DNA of 64,000 nt from Pseudomonas sp. M30-35 (GTDB taxonomy: Bacteria > Pseudomonadota > Gammaproteobacteria > Pseudomonadales > Pseudomonadaceae): contig NZ_CP020892.1 of NCBI RefSeq assembly GCF_002163625.1, positions 2,294,001-2,358,000 of the forward strand, written 5' to 3'. Below are positions 54,606 to 62,712 of this stretch, piece after piece. Within the stretch, counting starts at the first letter, position 1. Every line of letters starts with the position of its first letter. Position numbers and translations under genes: made by a program. The notes under the pieces are model-generated. The model had not been told where the DNA came from. It worked only from the letters and a program-made list of their open reading frames with translations, and ran no database searches.

Positions 54606-56430
54606 CAATTCCAAAGCGTTTGATTCCAGCGCTTTTCTAGCCACGTGCAGCGGGCGTCCCGGGGTTTACCGGATGTCCGATGCCGATGGCAAGCTGCTGT
54701 ATGTCGGTAAGGCCAAAAATCTCAAGAGCCGTCTTTCCAGTTACTTCCGCAAAACCGGTTTAGCGCCTAAAACGGCTGCGCTGGTGTCAAAGATTGCGCA
54801 AGTTGAAACTACAATTACCGCCAATGAGACCGAGGCGTTGCTGCTCGAGCAGACGCTTATCAAGGAGTGGCGACCGCCTTACAACATCCTCCTGCGTGAC
54901 GATAAGTCCTATCCCTATGTCTTTCTCTCGGATGGCCAGTTTCCGCGGTTGAGCATTCATCGCGGCGCAAAGAAGCTTAAAGGGCGTTACTTTGGCCCGT
55001 ACCCAAGCGCAGGCGCGATTCGTGAAAGTCTGGGGCTGTTGCAGAAAACCTTCCTGGTGCGCCAGTGCGAGGATAGTTACTTCAAAAACCGTACGCGGCC
55101 ATGTTTGCAGTATCAAATCAAACGTTGCAAAGGGCCCTGTGTCGGCCTGGTTGAGCCTGAAGAGTACGCTGAAGACGTTCGCCACTCGGTAATGTTTCTT
55201 GAAGGGCGCAGCAATGCCCTGACTGATGAGCTGTCATCGGCGATGCAAAAGGCATCAAGTGAGTTGAATTTTGAGCGTGCAGCAGAAGTGCGCGATCAAA
55301 TATCGCTGCTGCGCCGCGTGCAAGACCAGCAAAGCATGGAAGGCGGTACAGGTGATGTCGATGTGGTCGCCAGCATTGTTACGCCCGGCGGAGCCTGTGT
55401 TCATTTGATTACCGTGCGCGGCGGTCGGGTGCTTGGCAGCAAGAATTTCTTCCCGCAGGTCGCCATTGAAGAAGACAGCACGGCAGTGATGCTGGCGTTT
55501 CTGTCGCAGTATTACCTGGGCAGCCACGAGCGCGACCTGCCGACGGAGTTGATCGTCAACGTCAACAATGAAGACTATCCGACGTTAATTGCTGCGATCG
55601 AAGCGTCTCGCGGGCGCGAACTTGCAATCAGCTACCGCGTTCGGGCGACCCGTGCGCGCTGGCAACAATTGGCTGTGACCAATGCCGAGCAAGCGCTGAG
55701 TGCGCGACTGGCAAATCGTCAGCATGTCGCTGCGCGCTTTGAGGCTCTCGCTGAAGCGCTCAAGCTGGATGAGATTCCACAACGGCTTGAGTGCTTTGAC
55801 ATCAGCCACTCGAGCGGGGAGGCGACAGTTGCCTCGTGCGTGGTGTTTGGCCCCGAGGGTCCGCTCAAGTCGGATTACCGGCGCTACAACATTGAAGGCA
55901 TTACCGGCGGTGATGACTATGCAGCCATGCATCAGGCGCTGACGCGTCGTTTCAGCAAGATCAAAGAGGGTGAAGGCAAGTTGCCTGACATCCTGTTGGT
56001 CGATGGCGGTAAAGGTCAGTTGGCAATGGCTCGTGAAGTGCTCGAGGAGTTGGCTGTACCGGAGTTGATCCTCCTTGGCGTGGCCAAAGGCACCACGCGC
56101 AAGCCTGGCTTGGAAACCCTGTATCTCAATGATGCGGCACATGAATTTACCTTGCCGGGTAACTCGCCCGCGCTGCACCTGATTCAGCAAATCCGTGATG
56201 AGTCTCACCGTTTTGCGATTACGGGTCACCGTGCGCGTCGCGGTAAAACGCGGCGTACCTCAACATTGGAGGGGGTTGCCGGAGTTGGGCCAAAGCGTCG
56301 GCGCGAACTGTTGAATCATTTCGGTGGCCTGCAAGAGTTGTCGCGTGCGAGTATTGAGGAAATCGCTAAATCCCCCGGCATTAGCAAAAAGCTTGCAGAG
56401 CTCATTTATGCGGCATTGCACAGCGAGTAG
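54592..56430 (+). CDS. uvrC: UvrABC system protein C
   Basis: This is the dual-incision nuclease of nucleotide excision repair, with 612 residues. The N-terminal GIY-YIG nuclease shows PGVYRMSD and [18 protein letters not shown]. The UVR domain that binds UvrB is [17 protein letters not shown]. The central RNase H-like 5' nuclease has [12 protein letters not shown]-terminal double helix-hairpin-helix includes [14 protein letters not shown]. The ATG at 54592 lies within the end of gacA. Confidence 0.97.
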   Translation: MHPSNNSKAFDSSAFLATCSGRPGVYRMSDADGKLLYVGKAKNLKSRLSSYFRKTGLAPKTAALVSKIAQVETTITANETEALLLEQTLIKEWRPPYNILLRDDKSYPYVFLSDGQFPRLSIHRGAKKLKGRYFGPYPSAGAIRESLGLLQKTFLVRQCEDSYFKNRTRPCLQYQIKRCKGPCVGLVEPEEYAEDVRHSVMFLEGRSNALTDELSSAMQKASSELNFERAAEVRDQISLLRRVQDQQSMEGGTGDVDVVASIVTPGGACVHLITVRGGRVLGSKNFFPQVAIEEDSTAVMLAFLSQYYLGSHERDLPTELIVNVNNEDYPTLIAAIEASRGRELAISYRVRATRARWQQLAVTNAEQALSARLANRQHVAARFEALAEALKLDEIPQRLECFDISHSSGEATVASCVVFGPEGPLKSDYRRYNIEGITGGDDYAAMHQALTRRFSKIKEGEGKLPDILLVDGGKGQLAMAREVLEELAVPELILLGVAKGTTRKPGLETLYLNDAAHEFTLPGNSPALHLIQQIRDESHRFAITGHRARRGKTRRTSTLEGVAGVGPKRRRELLNHFGGLQELSRASIEEIAKSPGISKKLAELIYAALHSE

Positions 56431-56460
56431 AATGCTGGCTCACCCTGAACAGTTGTGCTG

Positions 56461-57021
56461 ATGAATATCCCCAATCTGCTTACGGTACTTCGTGTACTGC
56501 TGATTCCTGTTTTTGTATTGCTGTTCTATCTACCGTTCTCGTGGAGCTATTGGGCTGCAAGCCTGGTTTTCACCGTGGCGGCAGTGACAGATTGGCTGGA
56601 CGGCTATCTGGCGCGCCTGTGGCAGCAGAGCACCCCGTTTGGTGCCTTTCTTGACCCGGTGGCCGATAAGCTAAGCGTTGCAGTGGCATTGGTGCTGCTG
56701 GTCGCGGAGCACCACAATCTGTGGCTGACCTTGGCGGCGGCAGTGATTATCTGTCGTGAAATTGTTGTCTCAGCTCTGCGCGAATGGATGGCTGAAATTG
56801 GCGCGAGAGCGCATGTGGCAGTGTCTAATTTGGGCAAGTGGAAAACTGCAGCGCAAATGGTTGCATTGGTGATTTTGCTGGCCAATCCACCGCTGATGAC
56901 CGCTTGGGTGGCTTTTGGTTATGGCTTGTTAATCGTTGCGGCGATTCTCACTTTATGGTCGATGGTGCACTACTTAATGGCCGCATGGCCGCATCTCAGC
57001 CCCTCGACCGAAAAGAAATAA
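56461..57021 (+). CDS. pgsA: CDP-diacylglycerol-glycerol-3-phosphate 3-phosphatidyltransferase
   Basis: It makes phosphatidylglycerophosphate, the committed step to phosphatidylglycerol. It has 186 residues and multiple TM helices. The CDP-alcohol phosphatidyltransferase signature DGx2ARx8Gx3Dx3D is complete: [20 protein letters not shown] then VADKL. The ATG at 56461 ([11 protein letters not shown]) is the family start. Confidence 0.96.
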   Translation: MNIPNLLTVLRVLLIPVFVLLFYLPFSWSYWAASLVFTVAAVTDWLDGYLARLWQQSTPFGAFLDPVADKLSVAVALVLLVAEHHNLWLTLAAAVIICREIVVSALREWMAEIGARAHVAVSNLGKWKTAAQMVALVILLANPPLMTAWVAFGYGLLIVAAILTLWSMVHYLMAAWPHLSPSTEKK

Positions 57022-57040
57022 ACTTTTTTGAATCAAGGGG

Positions 57041-57068
57041 TTGACGCCGGGCGCGGAACATATAGAAT
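57041..57068 (+). promoter_or_regulatory. Sigma-70 promoter of the tRNA-Gly/tRNA-Cys unit
   Basis: TTGACG at 57041-57046 and TAGAAT at 57063-57068 are separated by 16 bp. A GC-rich discriminator (GGCGCCCG) follows, typical of stringently controlled stable-RNA promoters. It ends about 20 bp before tRNA-Gly. Confidence 0.75.
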
Positions 57069-57088
57069 GGCGCCCGTCAACACGACAA

Positions 57089-57164
<76 letters not shown>

Positions 57165-57204
57165 GTTTTTAACGGGCCGTTTATAGCGGCCCGTTTAGTT
57201 TCAA

Positions 57205-57278
57205 GGCTGAGTAGCAGAGTGGTTATGCACCGGATTGCAAATCCGTGAACGCCGGTTCGATTCCGACCTCAGCCTCCA
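57205..57278 (+). tRNA. tRNA-Cys (anticodon GCA)
   Basis: This is a 74-nt tRNA. The acceptor stem GGCTGAG/CTCAGCC has discriminator T and encoded CCA. The anticodon GCA is at 57237-57239 in the stem CGGAT..ATCCG. The integrase fragment ends 100 bp away, so the 3' end of this tRNA is the likely attachment site of the island. Confidence 0.97.
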
Positions 57279-57283
57279 AATAG

Positions 57284-57317
57284 AAAGCCCCGCAGCGTCT
57301 AGCTTGCGGGGCTTTTT
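57284..57317 (+). terminator. Terminator of the tRNA-Gly/tRNA-Cys unit
   Basis: AAAGCCCCGCA and TGCGGGGCTTT pair around a 10-base loop, followed by a T-run. It lies immediately after tRNA-Cys. Confidence 0.88.
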
Positions 57318-57378
57318 TATGTCTTCGTGAATGGCTGTAGTTTCCGCAACTTTTGGGGGCCGTTTCCGTAACCCCTCG

Positions 57379-57867
57379 TTATTTTGTGGGGTTTACGATC
57401 TCGCCAAGGCGCCGGTAAACCCTATTTGTGATCTCCTCTTTGGTGTGCCCAAGTAGCTTGCTTGCCTCTGTGAGGCTTTCAATTTCTGTTGCTGCCTTGG
57501 GCCTGATGTCCCGAAGCTGAAACTGGCGTATTCGTTCAGCAAGGGCCAGGTCACCAGCAGCATCAGCTGCGCTTGCGGCGCGCGCTCTGGCTTCATCCCA
57601 ACGATTACGCAGCATTGGCTTGCTCAGCCGCAAACCTTTCTGGTTGGTAATTAGCGTGCTGGTTTTGATGCCTGCAAGCATTCGCCGCTCGATTAGCCCC
57701 GCGATGAATGAGCCCAAGCCCGTAAGCTGGTTGCCGTCGTGCAAGCGGATGCGCAGGCGCTTACCCGTTTTGCCCTGGTCAACTTGCAAGTAATCCTCGC
57801 AGAGGTCTGTGACAACTGGTTTTAGCGCATCAGCTGGACGCTGGCCAGTCAGGTAGGCCAGATCCAT
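57379..57867 (-). pseudogene. Truncated tyrosine-type phage integrase (C-terminal catalytic part)
   Basis: This is a 162-codon remnant of a tyrosine recombinase. It starts in the middle of the catalytic domain at MDLAYLTGQRPADALK, which holds the first catalytic Arg. It continues to LRDIRPKAATEI (box II Arg region) and KLLGHTKEEITNRVYRR (LGH and catalytic Tyr). The N-terminal arm- and core-binding domains are missing. In-frame TAG lies seven codons upstream of the ATG. It reads toward tRNA-Cys, the usual arrangement at an att site. It is probably inactive. Confidence 0.85.
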
Positions 57868-57870
57868 TGA

Positions 57871-58134
57871 GTGAACCTCGATTGGCTACTAACAGGCGAT
57901 GGCCCGATGTGGCGCAATAGCGAGAAAAACTCGATCTCAGGTGAGAAGGGTGAGGGCTTGTTGAGTGGTAACACTGCACAAGAGAAGGCCGTACTAGAGT
58001 TGTTTCGCAGCTTAGGTGAGGCCGATCAGCGTGTGTTGATCGACTCCATTCAAGACAAACAACGACTGACAGTTATCGAAAATAAGTTAGAGGAATTGGC
58101 TGTCGCAGTTGCCGCGCTTAACCGTTCGTCCTAA
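57871..58134 (+). pseudogene. 5'-truncated phage repressor (CI/XRE-type) fragment
   Basis: This is an 87-codon frame starting VNLDWLLTGDGPMW, the segment that follows the helix-turn-helix in prophage XRE/CI-type repressors. The DNA-binding domain itself is gone: a TGA stop directly precedes the GTG and there is no ribosome binding site. The C-terminus (EKAVLELFRSLGEADQRVLIDSIQDKQRL...) is the helical tail of such short repressors. It lies head-to-head with the integrase fragment. Confidence 0.7.
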
Positions 58135-58176
58135 TGTGTTCCTATCTGGAACGCGTCAACAGGATTGGGCGAAGAG

Positions 58177-58818
58177 ATGGATCTACATCAAGAGTTCGAA
58201 AAAAGCCGCTTTTTTAATTCCGCCCGAATGGATCGCAGGGCGGCTGACGCTCTGTCAGGTCTGGCTGCTGGGATCGTTTCGGACGGCGTTGTGACGCTGG
58301 ATGAAGCTAAGTTTCTACAGTCATGGCTAGACGCAAATTTGGTTCATCTTGATGATCCCGTGATCAACCTGCTTTACCAGCGTCTTGGTCTAATGCTCCA
58401 GGACGGTGCTCTAGATGACGACGAAGCAGCTGACCTACTAAGCATACTTCGTAAGTTCGGTGGGCTTGAGCTAGCGAAGGCTAACGCCAAGCCAACTTTT
58501 GCTGCCTCCAATGATTTGCCACTGTGTTCACCTGCACCTGCTTTAGAGTGGAGCGGGCGCGTGTTTGTGTTCACAGGAACGATGGCTTTTGGTCCTCGCA
58601 AGGAGTGCCAGAAGCTAGTTGAGGAGCGCGGCGGGCTAATTGGGGGTGGTGTAAACAAAAAAACTCACTATCTCGTGATAGGCAGTGTCGGCAATGAGCA
58701 ATGGCGACACAGCAGCTACGGCCTAAAAATAATGAGAGCCGTAGAGCTCCGCGAGGCCGGTGTACCGATTGCCATTGTCAGCGAAGGGAGCTGGCAGCAG
58801 GCGATGTTTGGTTTGTGA
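58177..58818 (+). CDS. BRCT-domain protein with TerB-like N-terminal helices
   Basis: This is a 213-residue protein. Residues 1-100 are acidic and helical (SDGVVTLDEAKFLQSWLD, then DGALDDDEAADLLSILRKFG), resembling a TerB-type or EF-hand-like pair. Residues 118-213 form a BRCT domain of the NAD-dependent DNA ligase/RFC type: GRVFVFTGTMAFGPRKECQKLVEERGG, THYLVIG, and the Trp of SEGSWQQAM. There is no ligase catalytic domain. Such proteins occur on mobile elements. The role is unknown (perhaps DNA-end sensing). Confidence 0.7.
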   Translation: MDLHQEFEKSRFFNSARMDRRAADALSGLAAGIVSDGVVTLDEAKFLQSWLDANLVHLDDPVINLLYQRLGLMLQDGALDDDEAADLLSILRKFGGLELAKANAKPTFAASNDLPLCSPAPALEWSGRVFVFTGTMAFGPRKECQKLVEERGGLIGGGVNKKTHYLVIGSVGNEQWRHSSYGLKIMRAVELREAGVPIAIVSEGSWQQAMFGL

Positions 58819-58936
58819 ATATTAAGAATAGTGAACTTGTTGAGAGATTTTCATAAGTTCAGAGTTTATAAAAATATAAAGCTGCAAGAAAATAAATAAT
58901 AATTTATCAAAATTTATTTGATCAAAGGGGGAGAGG

Positions 58937-59314
58937 GTGATCACAAATCCAGCATTAGAGACGCTTCAACGTAACGCGAGGCTTTTAATAATGCCGCTAT
59001 TCGCTGCAGCAGTTTATTCAAGTTATGGGCTGCTGACTTCTTCGGAACTGCCCCTTGATAAAACATTGTTATATTGGCCTGCTTATATTTCAATGTTTGT
59101 TTTACAGGTTCTGTTCGTTTCAGGGGTTGTTCAATTATGTGATTTCGCTACTTTTTATTTGTCCGCCTATATTAAAACAATACGTGCTTGTGTTGGGTTG
59201 TGCTGTCTTACTGTGGGTTTTATTCCTTTGTCTGGGATAGGAGAGGGAGATGTGGGTAATTTATTATGGCCGGTTGCATTTATAACTTTTGGGTTTCATG
59301 TGTTTAGCGATTAA
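58937..59314 (+). CDS. Small membrane protein, unknown function (AT-rich module, gene 1)
   Basis: This is a 125-residue protein with three to four hydrophobic helices (near residues 17-35, 44-68, 84-104 and 106-122). The GTG at 58937 has a strong AGGGGGAGAG site. I recognise no family. Base composition from here to about 62020 is visibly AT-richer than the flanking chromosome, which suggests a transferred unit. It lies 60 bp upstream of the next gene in the same direction. Confidence 0.6.
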   Translation: MITNPALETLQRNARLLIMPLFAAAVYSSYGLLTSSELPLDKTLLYWPAYISMFVLQVLFVSGVVQLCDFATFYLSAYIKTIRACVGLCCLTVGFIPLSGIGEGDVGNLLWPVAFITFGFHVFSD

Positions 59315-59374
59315 TTAAGTTGATTCCGGTTTGGTCATTTTTTTTAGCGTTTGGTCTTATTTTATAGGTGTAAT

Positions 59375-60310
59375 TTGAATACAATATCTCCGTATACAAT
59401 TAGAAGTTTTGATCCTCTTAAGAAAGCGGTCAAGATTGAGGATAATTATGCGAGCCTAGGGGCTGTTGGAGCTTCTGATACATATAAAATTTTTAAAGAA
59501 TTTATTTTGTCAAAAGGAAATGATTTTCATATAATTAAAGAGGCAAAGCAGATTTACTGTTTTTCAAGTTTTAAGTTTAATGATGTCAAACGAACTTTTT
59601 GTGGAATTGTTAAGGTTGGTACATATGGGGCGAGAACAGATATTATTAATATCGATACTGGTAGAGTCGATTTCAAAAGGTTAGAAAAGAATGCTGAGGT
59701 GCTAAATCATTATGTCCAGTTTTATGTGCCTGTAAAACAAAATGAAGGTATTGTGCTTCTTCACAATCAACGCAATGTTGGTATTAAAACATTACTTCAT
59801 GACCTGCTTCGAGAGGCATTCTCTAAAAAAACTAATCGTATTTTGCAAATGAACCCCCTTGCTTATGAGAAAGCATTTGATGAGTGGCGGAAAGCTGTAG
59901 CAAAAGAAATAAAGTTAGTTAAGTTTAAAGGTATGGGAGCTATAGAGGATCAGATCAAAAAACTCGGTCACGATGAAACAGAAAAAAATGTTATTATTAA
60001 AGCACCTCGAAAATCAAGCCTCGGAACACTAAGTGATTACTTTACTGCAGGATCAGATCAGTTTTCAGCTATCGAAATGCTTACTCCATTATGTTCTGAG
60101 GTGAAGGCGGTAGTTGAAATAGATGGGAGAAAGCGAACTTTTAAACTTGGTGGAAGTCACAGTGGGCAAGTGTGTGAAATTGATATAGATGAAGATCATG
60201 TTACAGTTATTGCTGGAAACCCTGACATGTTAGAGCTGCATAAATGGTGCACTACCCTGATGAATGAGTTTTTAGCAAGCATGTATCCCAAAATGGGAAT
60301 TAAAATATGA
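59375..60310 (+). CDS. Unrecognised soluble protein of 311 residues (AT-rich module, gene 2)
   Basis: The protein has no signal peptide and no TM helix. It has a mixed alpha/beta N-terminal half with FYVPVKQNEGIVLLHNQRNVGIKTLLHD (about residues 115-145), then a Lys-rich middle (KAVAKEIKLVKFKG) and a beta-rich end. The frame opens at TTG 59351. TTG at 59375 is preferred because AGGTG lies just upstream. There is no ATG in a suitable place. The stop overlaps the next gene's ATG (ATGA, 60307-60310). I do not recognise the family. By layout only, it recalls RexA- or KwaB-like partners of small membrane proteins. Confidence 0.65.
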   Translation: MNTISPYTIRSFDPLKKAVKIEDNYASLGAVGASDTYKIFKEFILSKGNDFHIIKEAKQIYCFSSFKFNDVKRTFCGIVKVGTYGARTDIINIDTGRVDFKRLEKNAEVLNHYVQFYVPVKQNEGIVLLHNQRNVGIKTLLHDLLREAFSKKTNRILQMNPLAYEKAFDEWRKAVAKEIKLVKFKGMGAIEDQIKKLGHDETEKNVIIKAPRKSSLGTLSDYFTAGSDQFSAIEMLTPLCSEVKAVVEIDGRKRTFKLGGSHSGQVCEIDIDEDHVTVIAGNPDMLELHKWCTTLMNEFLASMYPKMGIKI

Positions 60311-60870
60311 GTAGCAAAATAAATGTCAAGGATATTGTACTTGGCCATTTTGGCACCCTAATGAAAACCGATGGGAGCTGGTCATGGGGAGACTTTATAA
60401 CTTTCTGCATAGTACCTGTGTTTTTTGGTGGACTTTGCATTGCTGCAGAGTTTAGCTTGAATAAAGACATAGCATCTCTGCTTGTCAGTTTTGGAGCTAT
60501 ATTTACAGCTTTGTTACTTTCGGTTCTTATCTTGGTTTACGATCAAGAAAGTAAGCTTGATGAGAAGAAGGCGCGTGACATTGAATGCAAACGAGTGCCT
60601 GACGCATTTTATAGTGCAAGGAAAAAATTACTGGATGAGCTATATCTAAACCTTAGTTATTCTATATTGTGCTCCTTGGTTCTCATTGCTAGCTGTTTTG
60701 CATTTTCAGTCTCTGATACATTTGTGAAGTCTGATCAAAGTGAGCTCACGCTGGCACTTGTCTTTTCAAAACTTATATTTACTCCAGTTGCGATAGTTGT
60801 TGCAGTTAATTTATTACTGACTATTGTGATGGTGGTTAAGCGGCTTCACTGGTTGTTACGTATGAAATGA
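60307..60870 (+). CDS. Four-helix membrane protein (AT-rich module, gene 3)
   Basis: This is a 187-residue protein with four predicted TM helices: about 30-50 (FITFCIVPVFFGGLCIA), 55-78 (LLVSFGAIFTALLLSVLILVY), 116-135 and 152-178. A charged cytoplasmic segment (YDQESKLDEKKARDIECKR) lies between helices 2 and 3. It is translationally coupled to the upstream gene. A soluble protein coupled to a four-helix membrane protein is a layout known from abortive-infection pairs such as RexAB and Kiwa. No sequence motif proves that role here. Confidence 0.65.
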   Translation: MSSKINVKDIVLGHFGTLMKTDGSWSWGDFITFCIVPVFFGGLCIAAEFSLNKDIASLLVSFGAIFTALLLSVLILVYDQESKLDEKKARDIECKRVPDAFYSARKKLLDELYLNLSYSILCSLVLIASCFAFSVSDTFVKSDQSELTLALVFSKLIFTPVAIVVAVNLLLTIVMVVKRLHWLLRMK

Positions 60871-61059
60871 TCCGTGAAAGGCTTGTTAGTTCTTAGGCTT
60901 TTGTGATATTTGTTCGATATAATTATACAGGTAGATTGCTATAATATTGATGTTCCGATGCCAGATATTCAACATGGCTTTGTCTGGACTTCGGGTCTCA
61001 ACTAACCAGAGTTAAGATTCATTTGCTTCTGATTCAATTTTTCTAGAATGAAATGGGAA
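60871..61059. other. AT-rich spacer between convergent modules
   Basis: These 190 bp have no open frame of note and no clear terminator hairpin. They separate the plus-strand three-gene module from the minus-strand pair. Confidence 0.4.
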
Positions 61060-61353
61060 CTACTGCTGGTTTTTCCCTGTTGCTCCATATTCCTCTGAAA
61101 TGCTCTGAGCTGTCCTCCATTTCACGGTGCACTTAATAGGGGAGAATATATAGCCTAGTTTCTCGTCCGGGATTGCAATTATTGCTTTTCCTGGTTCCAT
61201 ATAGGCGACTTTTGCGCCGTCGATCTTTTCAATTCCGCATTTCTCTGCTTTGGTGTGAAAGCTTGCTTGAACCAGTTCTTTACGAATTTGGTTTTCTGCC
61301 CAAGGTGTTTTTAATACATATTCCATTAGGCTTAGTGGAACCAGTGCAAGCAT
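61060..61353 (-). CDS. Small protein with N-terminal membrane anchor, unknown function
   Basis: The protein has 97 residues from the ATG at 61353 (MLALVPLSLMEYVL). The frame is open upstream to about 61433 with no ATG, GTG or TTG, and the upstream codons (SLNGYILACGF) complete a TM helix, so a rare start codon or a different start is possible. The rest is soluble, with VAYMEPGKAIIAIPDEKLGYIF. It directly follows and nearly overlaps the 61419-62021 gene, so the two form a pair. No family is recognised. Confidence 0.45.
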   Translation of the reverse strand: MLALVPLSLMEYVLKTPWAENQIRKELVQASFHTKAEKCGIEKIDGAKVAYMEPGKAIIAIPDEKLGYIFSPIKCTVKWRTAQSISEEYGATGKNQQ

Positions 61354-61418
61354 TGCAAAGCCACAGGCTAATATGTAGCCGTTTAACGAGCTGTTAGCTT
61401 TGTTGTTTAGAGCGGGTG

Positions 61419-62021
61419 TTAATGAGTAAGCTTTTTCTTAGGATTATGGCCGGGGTTTTTAATGGCGGTTCCTAAAAGAGCTATCGCATATACTAACAAA
61501 GAAAATACCGCAGTAGTAATAATCCAGGCGACAGGCAGCATGATTATTGTAAGCCATGCCAAGCCCGTTGGTATTTCACTGGCTCTTATGTTGGTCAGAT
61601 TGACAACAATACTTTCTGCATAGCTCGTTGCGCGTGATATGTTGACTGTAACTACTAGTGCTAGAGCTGAATTGAAAAGATAGGTGTATTTTTTGTAAGT
61701 ATCTTTAACTGTTGCTGAGTTTGCAATTATTAGTATAGATAGTATTAATATTATAGTGAAAGATGTTATTCCGGTGTAAGTGGCAATTGGGCTTTGAGCG
61801 TTTACTACGGCTTTGTAAATGAATGCTGGCATTAGCACTGCAAAAACAACTGCTACTAAAATGAGGTGGCGTGATTGATTGTCGCTGTAGCGTATTTTTC
61901 TTGCGATAAAGCCAATTGATGTCTTGTTTGGGAATCCCTGCGAGATTGCAAGGTGAGAGCTCAATCCGAATAGAAATGGTATGTATAAAAAAAATAGCGC
62001 AATAAAAAACAAGCCTTCCAT
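61419..62021 (-). CDS. Multi-pass membrane protein, unknown function
   Basis: This is a 200-residue protein with about five TM helices (for example near residues 3-22, 53-70, 85-102, 115-128 and 150-190) and a basic C-terminus (NPGHNPKKKLTH). A GGGGAG site lies 9 bases before the ATG. The gene is AT-rich and opposite in direction to the 58937-60870 module. No family is recognised. Confidence 0.6.
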   Translation of the reverse strand: MEGLFFIALFFLYIPFLFGLSSHLAISQGFPNKTSIGFIARKIRYSDNQSRHLILVAVVFAVLMPAFIYKAVVNAQSPIATYTGITSFTIILILSILIIANSATVKDTYKKYTYLFNSALALVVTVNISRATSYAESIVVNLTNIRASEIPTGLAWLTIIMLPVAWIITTAVFSLLVYAIALLGTAIKNPGHNPKKKLTH

Positions 62022-62102
62022 GTATGTATTCTCCCCGTATTGATTTTAAACTCGTTGAGGAGGGTGAAGATTTTCACCTTAATAGTAAAGCGCCACTACA
62101 AA

Positions 62103-62400
62103 ATTTTTAGCGCTTCCAACTCAACCGCTCTTTGCGCACTAGCCTTGCTTGCATACAAGGCTGTAAGCCGCTTGGGACTGGTTTGATCACCTGTTGTGAC
62201 TTTCTTCTGAACCCCTGTTTTTTCCTCCCGAAACCGTGTAAGCACACCTTTGTAGGTGGGGTTGCATCACTTGTGAGTGCGCCATCGTCAGGTAGTTGTG
62301 AGGTTAGATCGAGGCTGGTGCTGAAAGCCTCTGCGCTGAATGTGTGGGTGGCCCAGCCAGCCATTGAGCAGCTTGTTGATGATGTGTTCTAGCGCTGCGG
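62103..62400 (-). pseudogene. Scrambled P2-type tail/late-control protein D fragments
   Basis: Two segments resemble phage P2 gpD. Minus-strand 62358 down to about 62250 reads WATHTFSAEAFSTSLDLTSQLPDD, matching the gpD C-terminal end (pattern VTHF..SGFTTSLELE.RLSD). About 62245 down to 62103, in another frame, reads YKGVLTRFREEKTG and RLTALYASKASAQRAVELEAL followed by TAG, matching the gpD central part (pattern LTTVYATKAQAMRAAQ). The order is reversed relative to an intact gpD. It is not functional. Confidence 0.6.
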
Positions 62401-62660
62401 TGTCTGTCCCTGGCGTTGCTTCAATGATGATTTAAATGGTGTAACCTGCAACGGTGATGACCGGATTATTGCTGCCAGTGGCTAGCGGTGGGCGTTGGTA
62501 TAGCGCCACAGCGCTGCCTGTACCCAAGGAAATCGCTCATCCGCGCGTGAAATCAGATGCGGAGGATGTAGCGTGTAGCGGTACAGGGTAGGGGCCGCTC
62601 GAATACCCAGTCGCTGATGCTTTTACCCTTGTGCTCCCTGTGGTGCCGTCAACGATATAG
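62401..62660. other. Probable further prophage remnant, unassigned
   Basis: No intact gene is present. Short minus-strand segments such as EATPGTDTAALEHIINKLLNGW (about 62430-62365) and MSDFLGTGSAVALYQRP (about 62540-62490) look protein-coding but are broken by stops. They may belong to decayed tail genes next to the gpD pieces. I cannot assign them. Confidence 0.35.
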
Positions 62661-62664
62661 TGTT

Positions 62665-62694
62665 TTTACACCGTATACGGCAGTGCCGTATATT
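62665..62694 (+). promoter_or_regulatory. Promoter and palindromic operator of the toxin-antitoxin pair
   Basis: TTTACA (62665-62670) and TATATT (62689-62694) form a sigma-70 promoter with an 18-bp spacer. TATACGGCA (62674-62682) and TGCCGTATA (62684-62692) form a perfect 9-bp palindrome around one central base, filling the spacer and covering part of the -10. An HTH antitoxin bound here would block RNA polymerase, as is usual for autoregulated HigBA-type pairs. Confidence 0.75.
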
Positions 62695-62712
62695 GCGGTA
62701 AAGTGAACCGTT

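Noticed and set aside
62132..62392. Overlapping plus-strand 86-codon frame
   Set aside because: It is opposite the gpD-like fragments, which have family matches. This frame has none.
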